NCBI GenBank assembly: GCA_000934385.1
Contig: KN880772.1
Coordinates: 1-22,036 of the forward strand
DNA from: Cylindrobasidium torrendii FP15055 ss-10
Lineage: Eukaryota > Basidiomycota > Agaricomycetes > Agaricales > Physalacriaceae
Length of the DNA stretch: 22,036 bases
Direction: 5' to 3'
Position 1 is the first letter of the stretch. Each line of letters begins with the position of its first letter. A program made the position numbers and the translations under genes. This document shows, in pieces, positions 9,906 to 20,520 of this stretch. The notes below the pieces were generated by a model. The model made no database searches, was not told the origin of the DNA, and saw only the letters and a list, made by a program, of their open reading frames with translations.

Positions 9906-12616
9906 ATGCGGGACTCATCGACTTCGCATCATCTTCGAGGTGCCTTCCAATCTACTCTCCCAGAGACACGCACTAAATTTTCACAACAGAGGTTCTCCCG
10001 TCCCGTAAGGCCCTCCCTTAGACACTACAACCCGCACTCATTGTTCCAAAGTCCAACAGAGGACTACACGTCACCTTCGCGGCTATCCACCAGTCCATCG
10101 CGGGCAAGCTCTGTGTCGTGCGTTTTTTTTTTTGACTCAACGTTAGGTCATCCCTAATCAACAAAGCAGCCCTGACAACGTGGTCTTGGCACCCTACAAC
10201 CTCAAACCATTCCGCAAAGGCTGGGCGAAAGGCGCGCGCGCGGATTTTCTAGACGAGGCCTACCACGGATTCCAGGCGGCGCGTACTCGTGGCTCACACG
10301 CCGTTTCGGACTACATAATTAGCACCGTCAACGCGTACTGTGAACGCTTTACTTGGTGGTTAGATGGCCCAAAAATGCCCACAGACGACGATCTGGCCAA
10401 AGACGACGACTCCCTTCCCCCGGCCCTGCTTGCTCAGAAGGCCGCGCGCCTAAAGCGCCTGACAATCGTAAGTGCACACTTCGTTCTCGTACGATATCCT
10501 TAATTGCGTGCAGGGCATTAAAAACTACCTCGACCGGTTGGCACAGCGCGCCGCGCCTATCACCCTGATGACCCCGAAACAAATCGAGAAGGACCCCATT
10601 GCTTCCCTTATTGCAACAATCGGCGGCGCAAAGATTGGACAACGTCGAGCACGAACAGGATATCAGCTGTGGTCCATGAACCACTTCAAGACCTCTGTCA
10701 AGGATGTGGTCGACAACACTGTCTCGCGCACAGGCATTGATCGTCAAAAGGACCGTATTGGTGTCGTTCAATCCCAGACGGTGGCGGCGTATGAAGCTCT
10801 GCCCGCGCAAGAACGTATGAAGTGGGAAGACGAGTCCCGGCGCGAGCAGGAAGAGCTCAAGCAACGCAAGAAGGACAGCAAGTGGATGCCGCAGCAACTG
10901 TCGGCAGAGGAAGCTCAGATGTGCGTCTGCTCTTTCAAACGTCATTCTTCAAACTCACGACCTTCGTAGAGCCCTTGACAAACTACCTCACAGTCTCATC
11001 GCTCTCTTTGACGGCCTACGCGCTCTGTTTGGATGGAATTTTGACGTCTTTTATTCTGGCCCCGATCCGCGCGCAAACGGTCAAATAACGACATTATCGT
11101 GAGTCAGGATGCATATCATAACTACTCTCCGACTAAACTGTGTTTAGTGTCCACTCAGGTGTCGACCGTTCGCCTATACCTCGCGACTTTCCCACCGCTG
11201 GTGGAGCAGAAGGTCTTGCTCGTCGCCGACTCGTTGAGGCCGCAATCGGGGACTTTGCTTTGCGGTGTTTTAGTACGCCCATTCGCCATTTCTCTGACGC
11301 ACACACATTGACACTATGGCATAGGTACCGCAGACCGTCAAGCTGCCTGCCTCCCAAATCAGACTCTCAACCAGGCCGCGCCAGCCTTCATGGCGTGGCG
11401 GCCATCATCATGGGAAGGAGCGATGCAAGTCATGTTGGCGTCGCTCGAAACCCAACCCAACAAACGGAAGCCAGTGGTAGACTCGCAGTCAGGCTCTCGT
11501 AAGAAGGCATCCGCGCCCACCACTGCAGGGAACAACGACAACACACAGCCGTCCCAGACTAAGAAAGCCAGACGCCAACGGACGCGATCTAGTCGCCAGA
11601 CTAGTGGCAAGTCTAGCAAGAGCGACAACGAACAAAACAGCGATTGCGACTCCGACAACGACGCTCAGGTGCTAGACTTGGGGGACGATGACGAGTTTGT
11701 TTCGAAGGAGGCAGCTCATCCTACAACAGGACCAGCCGACGCGCCGTCAGGGCCATCACAGGCAACTATGCCCTTACCCTCCCCAGCAGAGCTGGTTCTC
11801 CCACCTTTCCCTGGCAGTGCCGACATCGAAATGGCCGACCTACTATCTGTCGCAGACACGGACACACCGATTGACCCGGTCTTGCTGGCGCCGACTCGTG
11901 CTCTGTCTCCACTGGAGGACACTGTAGCCCCAATTCGACGGTCCACTCGCAAGGCTGCAGACAAGTCTACTGTCCCGTCTGCTCCTACGGCCGTCGAAGA
12001 GGTCACTGTCAAGACACGCGCGAGCAGGCAGAAGTTACCACCGGCTGCCAAAGCCATTAACTTCGGCAAAGGCCCCGTCGGCGTCCCGGACTATATTTCC
12101 AACGCTCAAAAGTTATTTGCGGAGCTCACCGACGAGCAGGAGTGGGAGGACTGCGTCGAGATATACATGGCGTATGAACGTACTCGCGGGTATGCGCGTG
12201 CAATGCTGGCTGCTGGGAGACGTCCGCAAAGTTTGGTACGGTACGTCAAGGCTGCTCGTACCATTCCTCAAGATAGAATACTACCTCTCCTTTGGCCCGA
12301 GACAGCCAAGGAGACCCAGGAGGTATTTTGGGGCTGGTGGCGCTGGCTTCAGCCAGAGTGGCGCGACATCGATGTTGACGACGAGAAGGGCAACGCTATC
12401 TGCCGCGCTGTAGCCCCATCGACGCGTTCTCCCGCTCCATGTGATGCGGACTGGTCTGGTCTGGACGCGTCAGGTGTCAACGGGCTCCTCAATGTAATGA
12501 CCTACATGTATTTCTGGGGTCGACAGATCCAGGGTGACCAGAAGGGACGCGGTCAGTGGGTGGAGGCACTGGAGGACGTTCGCTGGGTCCTAGAGACTCT
12601 TCGTGGTGAGATCTAG
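9906..12616 (+). CDS. HMG-box-like DNA-binding protein next to the KDZ transposase
   Basis: Exons 10147-10467, 10514-10920, 10970-11098, 11148-11272 and 11325-12616 join in frame (758 codons with stop) over GT-AG introns of 46-52 nt. A 5' exon, 9906-10112, fits if a 34-nt intron with an 11-T run is real; the true start may lie further up. In order: a Ser/Pro-rich N-terminus; a folded segment (NLKPFRKGWAKGARADFLDE); an HMG-box-like helical stretch at about 10655-10875 (GYQLWSMNHFKTSV, YEALPAQERMKWEDE); a segment FDVFYSGPDPRANGQITTLS; a long disordered region with a basic KKARRQRTRS patch and acidic runs; and a Trp-rich C-terminal domain from 12088 (VFWGWWRWLQPEWRD, SGVNGLLNVMTYMYFWGRQI, DVRWVLETL). 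I recall proteins with this C-terminal pattern as common agaricomycete hypotheticals. It is inferred to be a nuclear partner or accessory of the transposase. Confidence 0.78.
10655..10875 (+). other. HMG-box-like segment
   Basis: The encoded stretch (YQLWSMNHFKTSVKDVV ... YEALPAQERMKWEDES ... EELKQRK) has the HMG-box pattern: an aromatic-rich first helix, an 'aW..Lp..er..wed.a' second helix, then a charged third helix. An HMG box would bend DNA in the minor groove. The assignment is by eye only and the first helix is longer than usual. Confidence 0.5.
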
Positions 12617-12891
12617 TGTGTTTATGTATATGTACTATTCCTTCGTCGGACAATGGTTTGCTTTCTTGAGGTTGCGTATTACTTGTTTTGTTGCACAGTC
12701 CGTTCTGTAGTGTTGTTTTTCTTGTAGTGCATAGTAGCAATGATATTGTTGTGACCATCGCATATAGTGCGCCATCCCATTGACTCGATGTAATGTACCT
12801 TGTTATCGTACTGAATAAGGGACGTGCACAGGATCCTCAAAACCTTGAAGGTGTTTGTGCGGTAGATTATTCTTTCCTTTCCCCCATCACG
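12617..12891. promoter_or_regulatory. Intergenic region, promoter of the 12892 gene
   Basis: This 275-bp T/G-rich gap follows the stop of the HMG-box-like gene and precedes ATG 12892 on the same strand. It must hold the 3' end of the first gene and the promoter of the second. A pyrimidine run (TTCTTTCCTTTCCCCC, 12870-12885) just upstream of the ATG is typical of fungal transcript starts. Confidence 0.4.
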
Positions 12892-13563
12892 ATGTCAGTC
12901 GAAATTTCGTCGCTGCGTTCATCCTCTCATGTCTATCTACACCCTGTCGACGGTCTGTTCACAATGCCAGCGAGTTTTTCGGACGACAATCAACGGTATG
13001 TCCTTTGCTGATATTGTGGTGGATAACTGACAGATCCATAGTAGCAACAACAGCAACCTCGCGCGCGCCTCCGAGGACACTATAGTGGCGGAGTGTGTGG
13101 ACTCGCAGGCCCCAGAGGATAAAGGCGCTGCGTCACCTACGACCCCTCCATTGCCGACGAAGACAAACGTCCTATACGAGTCGGCCCCAGCGCTACCAGT
13201 TCCTTGTCAGGCTCTATCACCCAGTGTCGACGCCTTGAGAGCATGGCAAGAAACCAACAGACGTCTTCAACGGCAAGCGGACGCCTTCCAGCAAAAGGAG
13301 CGACGCCGCTATGGTACGTCGCCGTGCACCTGACCGTTGACTCCCACGGCTGACGTCTCCCTATAGGGTTGGACTTAGATAAACATGAATATTCGCGCTG
13401 GTCGCCAGACACCATCACCGACAATGATGTGTATGTGCCTATATTCTTCCTGAATCCCTTCCTGCCTGTCTGACGCGCCTACAGACCTTTTTGCTTGGCA
13501 GGTGTAATTCGTGTATTCACCTTGGGATTTCATCGCATACGTGACGCGCTGGCTTCGCGTTAG
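12892..13563 (+). CDS. Small orphan protein, coiled-coil segment
   Basis: Four exons, 12892-12995, 13042-13313, 13367-13430 and 13485-13563, join in frame over GT-AG introns of 46, 53 and 54 nt into 172 aa with a TAG at 13561-13563. The start has a pyrimidine tract and ACGATG. The middle is Pro/Thr/Ser/Ala-rich (SPTTPPLPTK). A charged helical stretch, LRAWQETNRRLQRQADAFQQ, followed by KERRR, is a likely short coiled coil and basic patch. The last exon is hydrophobic and basic (FCLAGVIRVFTLGFHRIRDA). No family is recognised. It lies between the HMG-box-like gene and the transposase on the same strand, which suggests a shared role, but the open four-exon structure is the only evidence that it is real. 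Confidence 0.62.
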
Positions 13564-13826
13564 TTTCTATCATATGTAGAGTACACTTGTATTGTCTTTG
13601 TATTATCTTGCAGCGTCGGCCGTGCCGCATATCTTTGATATCTTGAAATGTATTGTCTGCCCGCTTCATCACATAATGTGCTCGTACCTTCACTGGGAGC
13701 TTACAGTCGACAACGTCCTTCTCCGCAATTTCTCTGCAGACTTATGAAGACTACTGGTGTCCATGTGTGTGATCGGAATTGTAGGCCGGAGTCACATGGC
13801 TCCTTTTTCTCGTTGACACACTCATT
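13564..13826. promoter_or_regulatory. Transposase promoter region
   Basis: This 263-bp gap lies upstream of the transposase ATG. No clear TATA box is seen. A pyrimidine-rich run (TCCTTTTTCTCG, about 13801-13812) sits just upstream of the start. The 3' end of the 12892 gene also falls here. Confidence 0.4.
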
Positions 13827-16800
13827 ATGTCTGCCGCTCGCCGTCCTCTTCTTCCTGGCAAGCGGGCCGTCGCTTTACGCGTCTCACGTACCAATGACCA
13901 TATCACCGACGAGACCCAGCTTCATGCGCGCTCATTTACACTGTCCAGCGACCGCAAACGCTTAAAAATCAGCACGAGTGGATCGTGCGCGCTCGCAGGA
14001 AACAGGCGGAACACAGATTGGCAAAGTACATTCGATGAGGACATTGCAGAGGCTTATGTTGAGCCGGCATCACGCCGACGATATGTGAATTCGGTGCGTG
14101 ATTGTAGTCTCATGCTTTATCAGGGCATTTACATCTGGACAGGACAACAACAATCGTACTTGGGTAGAAGACGGTCGCCCGCAGGAATACCTGTACGAGT
14201 TTATGCGCCTGAAGGGCAGGCGGGGTCTTCCAGAAACCTGTCGTTTCTGTTCTTCTGGGGACGACGCAGGGTATAGATGTATGGACTGTTTCCACGCTGG
14301 ACTAAAATGCCGTTCGTGCTTCCTTCACACACACGAAAGACTCCCCTTTCATCGCTTTGAGGTGGGTGGCTTGCACCCCGTCTTGTCTCTTGCAACTGAC
14401 GGCTTTGTAGATATGGAATGGCGACTGCTTTGAGCGGGGGCACGGCCCCACAATTGGCTTGAGTGTGGCTGTTGGCCACGACGACGGTTCACGCTGTTCC
14501 ATTGGGAAGGTAGCCAGGAAGTTCACCATCCTTGACACTGGCGGAATTTTTATGTACGACATCATCTTCTGCAACTGCGAGAAGGGCGCGCCGAAGAGAC
14601 TGCAGCTCCTACGAGCCGGGCTTTTCCCGGCAACTGCGCGCAATCCACGAACCGCGGCGACTTTCCGCCTCATCGATGAGCACGAGCACCTAGCGGCCCA
14701 TGGCAAAATCTCCCCGTACGAGCACTACAGCGCACTAGAACGTATGTGCGACGCTTGGCGCGTATCAATTCCAAAGGTTCGCATCTATTGCTTCCTCTAT
14801 TCCTCCAACTGACGGTTAACTAGTCGCGACTGAAGTCGTGGACGCGTATCATCCGGCAAAGTGGATTTGTCACTATGTTGAGTAGAGGTGGGCGTGGGTG
14901 CTTTCAAGACGGTGTTGCGACCACAAAGGGTGGACAGTTGGCCATTGCGTGCCCGGCTTGTCCGCGGGAGGGAGTCAACATACCAGACAGTTGGCAGACT
15001 CTCCCGCCCGAAAAACGGTATGTCCTCACGGCCACGATGTTTGCTTATGCTAATGGACTACAGCTGGCGCTACAGATTAATGCTAATGCTTGACGCCAAC
15101 TTCCGCCTGAGCAATTTGCGGCGGAATTCGACAGAGGACAAGGGTCTGCATACTGGCCTAGCATACTTTGTAGAAGACGGCCCATATTTGAATCACATTG
15201 CAAAATACCCAAAGCAAGAAGATGTACGTCTGCGACTTCAGATAGAATCGAACACTGACTGATTTTCCCATAGCTTAGCAGCTGTAGTGGGTTCAAAGCC
15301 ATGTCCACGGCTGAGACGAAGGACGCGACTGGGTTACGGGCCACCGGGGTGGCGATGTGTGCATGCATTCAGCATGAAATGATACGGCCGAGAGGGGTCG
15401 TTGATTTGCAGCGCGGGGAAAGGTACGTTAGATGGGTGTCTGTGTAGCGCATCTCATCGTCAAAACAGACAATGCAATATGGACTATGCGGCACTATCAG
15501 CAGCGCAAGACAGCAAACTGGATCGCCTGTACAGCTACGATATCGCTTGTCAATGGTTCCTCAACCTCTACAAGCGTATCGTCGAGATGCCCGAGCACCT
15601 TCGCCCGGGAGCAGGGTGTAATCTAGCATACGCCGTACCGAAATGCCACTGCAAAGGACATAAGATCGACTGTCAATGCTTTCATTCACTGCTCGTGCAA
15701 CTTGGCGTCGGTACTGAGGACGCCGAGGGTATCGAACGTATCTGGTCGCTGATCAATCACTCGGCTGGAGCGACGCGCGAACAACTGTATGGCCATCGCC
15801 ACGACACGCTGGACCGTCGTATGGCAACCCATAACTGGGAGAAGACGACCGGACTAGGTGAGCATACCAATGTATGCGGTCGCGATTTACTCATTTCTCG
15901 TCAAGGTAAATACTTGCATGGCCGCCTCGAAACTGAGGAGGAGAAGCTGGTGCAGCTTGAGGCTGTACATAGTGAATTTACCGCCCTCCTCGAACCGTCG
16001 AACAAGATACCAACATGGGAGGCGGAGGTTAAGGCGTGGGAACTCGAAAAGCTCTTGAATGGTGGACGTCTGAAAGACGGGAGCCAGAGGAGCCCGTACT
16101 GGCGGGAGCGTCGGTGTGAGTATATTTCGGCAATAACGTCCATCTTTAACTAAATACATTGTAGATCTCAAGCACAGCGAACTGATGCTCAAACTGGCCG
16201 AGCAGGAACGGACGTCAGGAGCTCCTCCGATACACGATACAAGCGCAACCGCATGTGTGGACATGGGAATAAGAATTGAGCAGAAACAGTACGTCCGGTG
16301 TTTGTAAGTATTAACCAATTAACTGATTCATGTACAGACGCGATATTGTCCAACTGCTGACATCAACCAACAAGGATGCCCCACACATCATCAAGGACAT
16401 ACAGGCCAAGCGGATGACCCTTCAACGGGACCTACTTCAGTTTCGAGAAGTCCAACGAGTGTACATGCCATGTATCGCGGCTGTGCTGTCTGTCAGTGCC
16501 GGCGAGCGCGCGGGTGACATTGAGACCGAAACCGTCTACTTACCTTCGTCTCTGTCGTCGTCAAAGCGAGCCAACGGGTGTGCAGACGGACTGGTAGAGA
16601 AGGAGGATGCCATGCGCGAAGCGCAGTGCTTTGCGGCGTTGGAAGAGATCCGGTCAATCCAGCGTGGGGCGCGACAGCTGGCGACGTTCAGAAAGGCAAA
16701 CATTCGTGGGACATTAGCGTCCGGCCGGTCATTCGATGCTCAAAAACGGATGGCCGCATTGACGAAGAAGGCGGTAGAAACGTATCGTGCAGGACGACAG

Positions 16801-17511
16801 GCCCTGCTGCGCATCCGAGGTCATGGCTCGTGGGAGACAGTACTGCAAGTTCTGGACGAAAAGCGGGACGTCAAGTCCATTGCCAGCGACATCTTCGCCA
16901 CGGACTTGTCTGCAGATCTCGTTTCTAACACAGACGAGCTTGCGACGTCTGCGCATACCGATATGAAGCGCAAACGCGGGAAACACGGGCTCAAGACGGC
17001 GGACACCGTTTTCTCGACATCTGACTTCTTCATGTCGTGGATTTGGAGGGTTTCTGGCGCGTTCAATGAGACAGACGACGACGAGATGGACGGGGTGCTG
17101 CGCATCGAGTGGCTGAAGAGTCGCGCACGGCTGGAGCGATCAAGGGAGCAGGTGCAGCTGTTGAAAGACAGCAGAGAGCGCACACTACTTTCGCTCGAAT
17201 ACGAGGCCAACGAGTGGCTGGGACGTGCGTCAGGTTGGGCCAGCGCCTCCCCGGATCTTGCAGAAGGGATTTCAGCGTATTGTCACGCCCAAGCTCTCGG
17301 TAGACGTCGACTGGCCGCAACGTTCACCGCCCTGTGGGCAACGAAGGCATTCCATGGTCATCCACGTGTTGCTGACCGAATTGACCTCGAGGAGGACATG
17401 GTATCGGATTCCGAAGATGAGGACGATTACGGTTTGGAAGACACTGTACGTACTTTGGCTGATTTGCCACCACCCAGACCGGGTATGCGAGACCAACCGC
17501 CGACAATGTAG
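13827..17511 (+). CDS. KDZ transposase with CxC2 cysteine cluster
   Basis: Ten exons join in frame into 1083 aa: 13827-14093, 14143-14361, 14411-14776, 14824-15017, 15064-15223, 15274-15422, 15469-15857, 15906-16115, 16165-16288, 16338-17511; introns are 46-50 nt, all GT-AG. Domains: a basic N-terminus; a CxC2 cluster with four CxxC pairs at residues 122/125, 135/138, 145/148 and His 151-159 (CRFC, CMDC, CRSCFLHTH) followed by the family's FE-IWNG; the KDZ core with LMLDANFRL (Asp359), YSYDIACQW (Asp476) and GIERIWSLIN (Glu541), the likely catalytic Asp-Asp-Glu; and a helical C-terminal third with the usual EWLKSRARLERSREQVQLL segment and an acidic tail. It should cut and join DNA at the TIRs in the nucleus. 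No stop or frameshift was found, so the element may be autonomous. The catalytic triad is my inference from family motifs. Confidence 0.93.
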
Positions 17512-18098
17512 ATTACTCTGTAGCATATTCTTACTGTATCCTAACTTTTTGCCGTTGTCTTCGCCACCGCCACGTACATAAAACCGAATACGGTAAGGTG
17601 ATCGGGATTTTACGCTGCCGAGCGCAAATTTTTCGGCATCATGTGGATTGGCGTCGCGCCGGGCCATATTTGATTCTGGCCTGAATATTAATCAGCAATG
17701 ATGATGTAGGTCCCGAATTTGGTTGCCTTGCCCGGGCCATGTGCTCTGGATTGAGGCCAGCTGGTACAAATAAGGCAGGTGTGCTGCTGCTGCACTAACA
17801 ACAGAATCCTGGTATTTTGGACTTGCTGTAATAACGATATCAGGTAAATTGACCTCTTGTGACAACAACACAATTTGGGAATGGCCTGCAGCCAGGGTTG
17901 ATACGGCTGCAGTATCAGTTAGCGTAAAGTGGCAGATATAGCCGGTCGCGTACTCCAGGCTGATTAGTGCAGCAGCAAGATTCCCGCTCCCTATCTTCGT
18001 GAATACATATTTGATGTTGTTGCAGTCGCAGTGTCTACATTTCTGGTGGTTGTTGATTAGAAGCCAGTCCAGAGGTAGCCGCGAGAATTCCCAGTCAC
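17512..18098. other. Region after transposase; unexplained minus-strand ORF
   Basis: The first ~180 bp hold the transposase 3' end and nothing else recognisable. A 160-codon minus-strand open frame (18174-17692) covers the rest; parts read like protein (YATGYICHFTLTDTAAVSTL, LPDIVITASPKYQDSVVS). It overlaps the Zn-cluster relic in another frame, so it may be the frameshifted continuation of that relic. I do not recognise it and its start is doubtful. Confidence 0.3.
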
Positions 18099-18223
18099 CT
18101 CGCCATTGCACTTGTTCTTGCTTCGCTTGCAAGGCGTACAGGCGGCGTTGATGGGGGCGGCATTTCCGCATCACTTCCTCGTCGGCGCTTCCGGGATCCA
18201 GAATTCTTGGGTGCGGGTAACAT
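18099..18223 (-). pseudogene. Zn(II)2Cys6 cluster relic
   Basis: On the minus strand from ATG 18223, MLPAPKNSGSRKRRRGSDAE looks like the basic N-terminus of a Zn(II)2Cys6 regulator. About 80 bases on, in another frame, lies ACTPCKRSKNKCNGE (18143-18099), which has the C-x2-C-x6-C half of a Zn(II)2Cys6 cluster. The expected second half (C-x2-C-x6-C) is not seen, and joining the two parts needs a frameshift of one base or a missed intron. It is probably the head of a broken regulator, and is not in a position to be the missing head of either of the other two relics. Confidence 0.5.
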
Positions 18224-18910
18224 GGGGTAAGAAGACAAGCCTGTAAGCGTCACAATACAGTAACGCCGATAAAAGTGCGGGGTCATCGCTGCATGACCCC
18301 GGATGCTATAGACTTTACTGATTTTAACTTTCATTGTCCTACAAGATATGCGGCGCGCAAACTTACGGCAGCCAAAGTCACTGGGTCGTGAATTTATGCA
18401 TGAAGTGCCCTGGTAATTGCTGGTCGTCGTCCATATCGACAGGGAGTCTAAAGAGAACAGACGCATCGATAGCGACAAGCCGCGCGAGGAACCTGGGAAA
18501 ATCAGCGCAGAGAACGACGCACTACGCAAGAAATCAGCAACGTATTTGGCTTTGGTGGCTATGGTGGCTAGAGGTGCGATTGATTTTGTATCCCTGTGTT
18601 TTCAGTGCTGATAAACACGGAAGGTATGCGCGCATATCTCGCGAGAATATCATATGCTGACCTGGAAGTCACAGCGGCGAGATATACTTCAACACCCACT
18701 ACTGTCGAAGGCGAAGCGAATGATGCCCCGCTTGCTCATCCTTCGCCAATGCCGGTCCATGCCTAGCTTCAATAGCCCAGCAATCCGCGGAACCCTCTTC
18801 TGCCCATTTTCCACCCTATAAAAACAGCTCAAACAACGCGATGAATAAGTTAGCGCTTGTTCATCGCTTGTTCGACTGCATTGAACGAGTTCCCAGGTGC
18901 AGTTATACAC
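18224..18910. other. Gene-free region with promoter of the 18911 gene
   Basis: No gene was recognised in 18224-18800; a 64-codon plus-strand frame (18417-18611) is probably chance. The distal part holds the TATA box at 18817 and the leader of the 18911 gene. Confidence 0.45.
18817..18824 (+). promoter_or_regulatory. TATA box
   Basis: TATAAAAA lies 87 nt upstream of ATG 18911, a usual spacing for a fungal core promoter. It is the best TATA match that precedes a start codon in the window. Confidence 0.5.
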
Positions 18911-20520
18911 ATGCCTGAAGCCACAACCACGGAGAGGCCGACTGACCCAGTGCCGAAGGAGGAGATAAAGCAAGAGATAAAGCAAGAGGGTCAGATGTCT
19001 GCATTTGGGGCTCTTGCAACGCCAAAAGAGGAAGATGCAGTTACCCCGAAGCATGAAGACGGCGTACTGGGAACAGGTACATTAAATCTTCTTGCCAAAA
19101 CGAACTCGACTAACCTATACTATCTTTCTTGGTTAGCTCTTCATTCCGCGCCATCTATCTCTCCCTGAAGCTCTGCCTCTTCATCTTTCGTACTACAGAT
19201 AAAGACGCAGGAGGCCATTCCCTTCAAACCCATGTCTCCCGACTCGTCTCCCGGGACGGCAAGTCCTCAGCTCATGCTGCCGGCGCCAGAGAAGTTTGAC
19301 ATGACAAACACGCTGGACCAAATACGAAGAGGATTCCCCGCGAGTCAGTATGATGGAGGGAGAAGGCAAAAAAACTGGACGAAGCGCCGGTAGTTTCGAC
19401 CTCGTCTCCTGTCGCAGACATGGTCAATCAGGTACTAGGTGTGTTCGCTGGGAGCGTTGTATGGGGCGCAATTGCTCATGTTCGCTCATAGGACTAGGTA
19501 TGGAACGTCGACCACGCGCAATTGGTACGGCATCCATTCTGGTCGCTGCGTCTGTGCATGTATCCCCTACACCGCGTTTTGGGTCCCAGGAAGCATACTG
19601 TATTTTTGGACGCGTTGGATGGGCAAGACCAAAACGAGCGGCATACATGTTGCCTCATCTTCCGCCCGTTCATATTCCCAGCCCTTATGGAAATGGCCCG
19701 CTCCTCGGATTGGCGACTCGAATCAACACTACATTGAAACCTTCCTCGAGTTGCTAGGCTGGGTTGAGCAGCAAGAGAACTGTGGAAGAGCCGGTGAGCT
19801 GTTCACCTGAACCACTGCCCCGTTCTGTAGCATCTGGCAGCGGTGCGACGTCGCGTCGTCCGAATAGAAAACCATCTGCGCAACCAAAGGCGAAGAAATT
19901 TAAACCGACACCCAAGGGACCGCCTTGGAAGAAGACGCAGTGGAAGAAAGCAAGGACCAAGCGAAAGGCAAAGTCATCGAACGCCAACAAAGCCCCGATA
20001 CAAGAATGTACATTGACAAGTGTCTTTTGCCTGTGCGCACGTTTTAACGTTTTCTTTCTCTTTCTGGGTCCTGACGCCCCAGTTGACAGTGATGCCCATG
20101 AATTACAGTGCTCGCTCTTTATGCCTTCTGTGTGTTCCTCTGGACCGACCACACCCCCCAAAAGGGCAGATGCACCAAAATCTTCCCCGTTCAGATCACC
20201 GAACACGTCGTCGAACGTCTGGGCGTCGATATCGACGCCATACACAGTGGACTGGAGTGATGCTTCTTAGAGGGTCTCAATACTGGCTTGCAAGAGGGCA
20301 AGAAGACATAGTAGCCGTCTTTTCTGCCTCTGGATACGAAAGGAGAACGCTGCAGCGGTGATGAACTGGATGAGGGAGGGCCCAGGTTCCGTCTTGCGTT
20401 CAGACTCTTACTCACGATTATGCACCCCGACTACCTAGCGCGTATGTTACAGCACCAGTACTTTCACGATCGCATTGACATAAACCCTCGCCACGCGAAT
20501 ATAGGCTTACACTTAGGTCG
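18911..20520 (+). pseudogene. Unknown nuclear-type protein, disrupted
   Basis: From ATG 18911 the plus strand encodes an acidic/basic N-terminus with two IKQE motifs in a row (EEIKQEIKQEGQ), then TPKEED and TPKHED. A coding-like stretch follows at 19200 (MSPDSSPGTASPQLMLPAPE, FDMTNTLDQIRRGF), a 1-nt break in a 7-A run near 19369, SSPVADMVNQ, a 66-nt intron (19432-19497), then a conserved-looking block (WNVDHAQLVRHPFWSLRLC, RPFIFPALMEMARSSDWRLE) that ends in a stop at 19732. A basic segment (KKFKPTPKGPPWKKTQWKK) lies in a third frame at 19890-19960. At 20310-20315 TAG-TAG interrupts a frame leading to FRLAFRLLLTIMHPDYLARM and a TAG at 20520. No family is recognised. Probably a dead gene; complex splicing could rescue parts of it. 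Confidence 0.5.

Noticed and set aside
14094..14123. 30-nt intron ending at TTATCAG in the transposase
   Set aside because: The next acceptor (GGACAG at 14142) gives a 49-nt intron like its neighbours and keeps the frame into the CxC2 region.
15224..15273. Apparent stop codons inside the transposase
   Set aside because: They lie in a 50-nt GT-AG intron; its removal restores a frame that fits the KDZ family on both sides.
16821..17210. 129-codon minus-strand ORF inside the transposase
   Set aside because: Antisense shadow of the last transposase exon; Ser/Ser-rich and without support.
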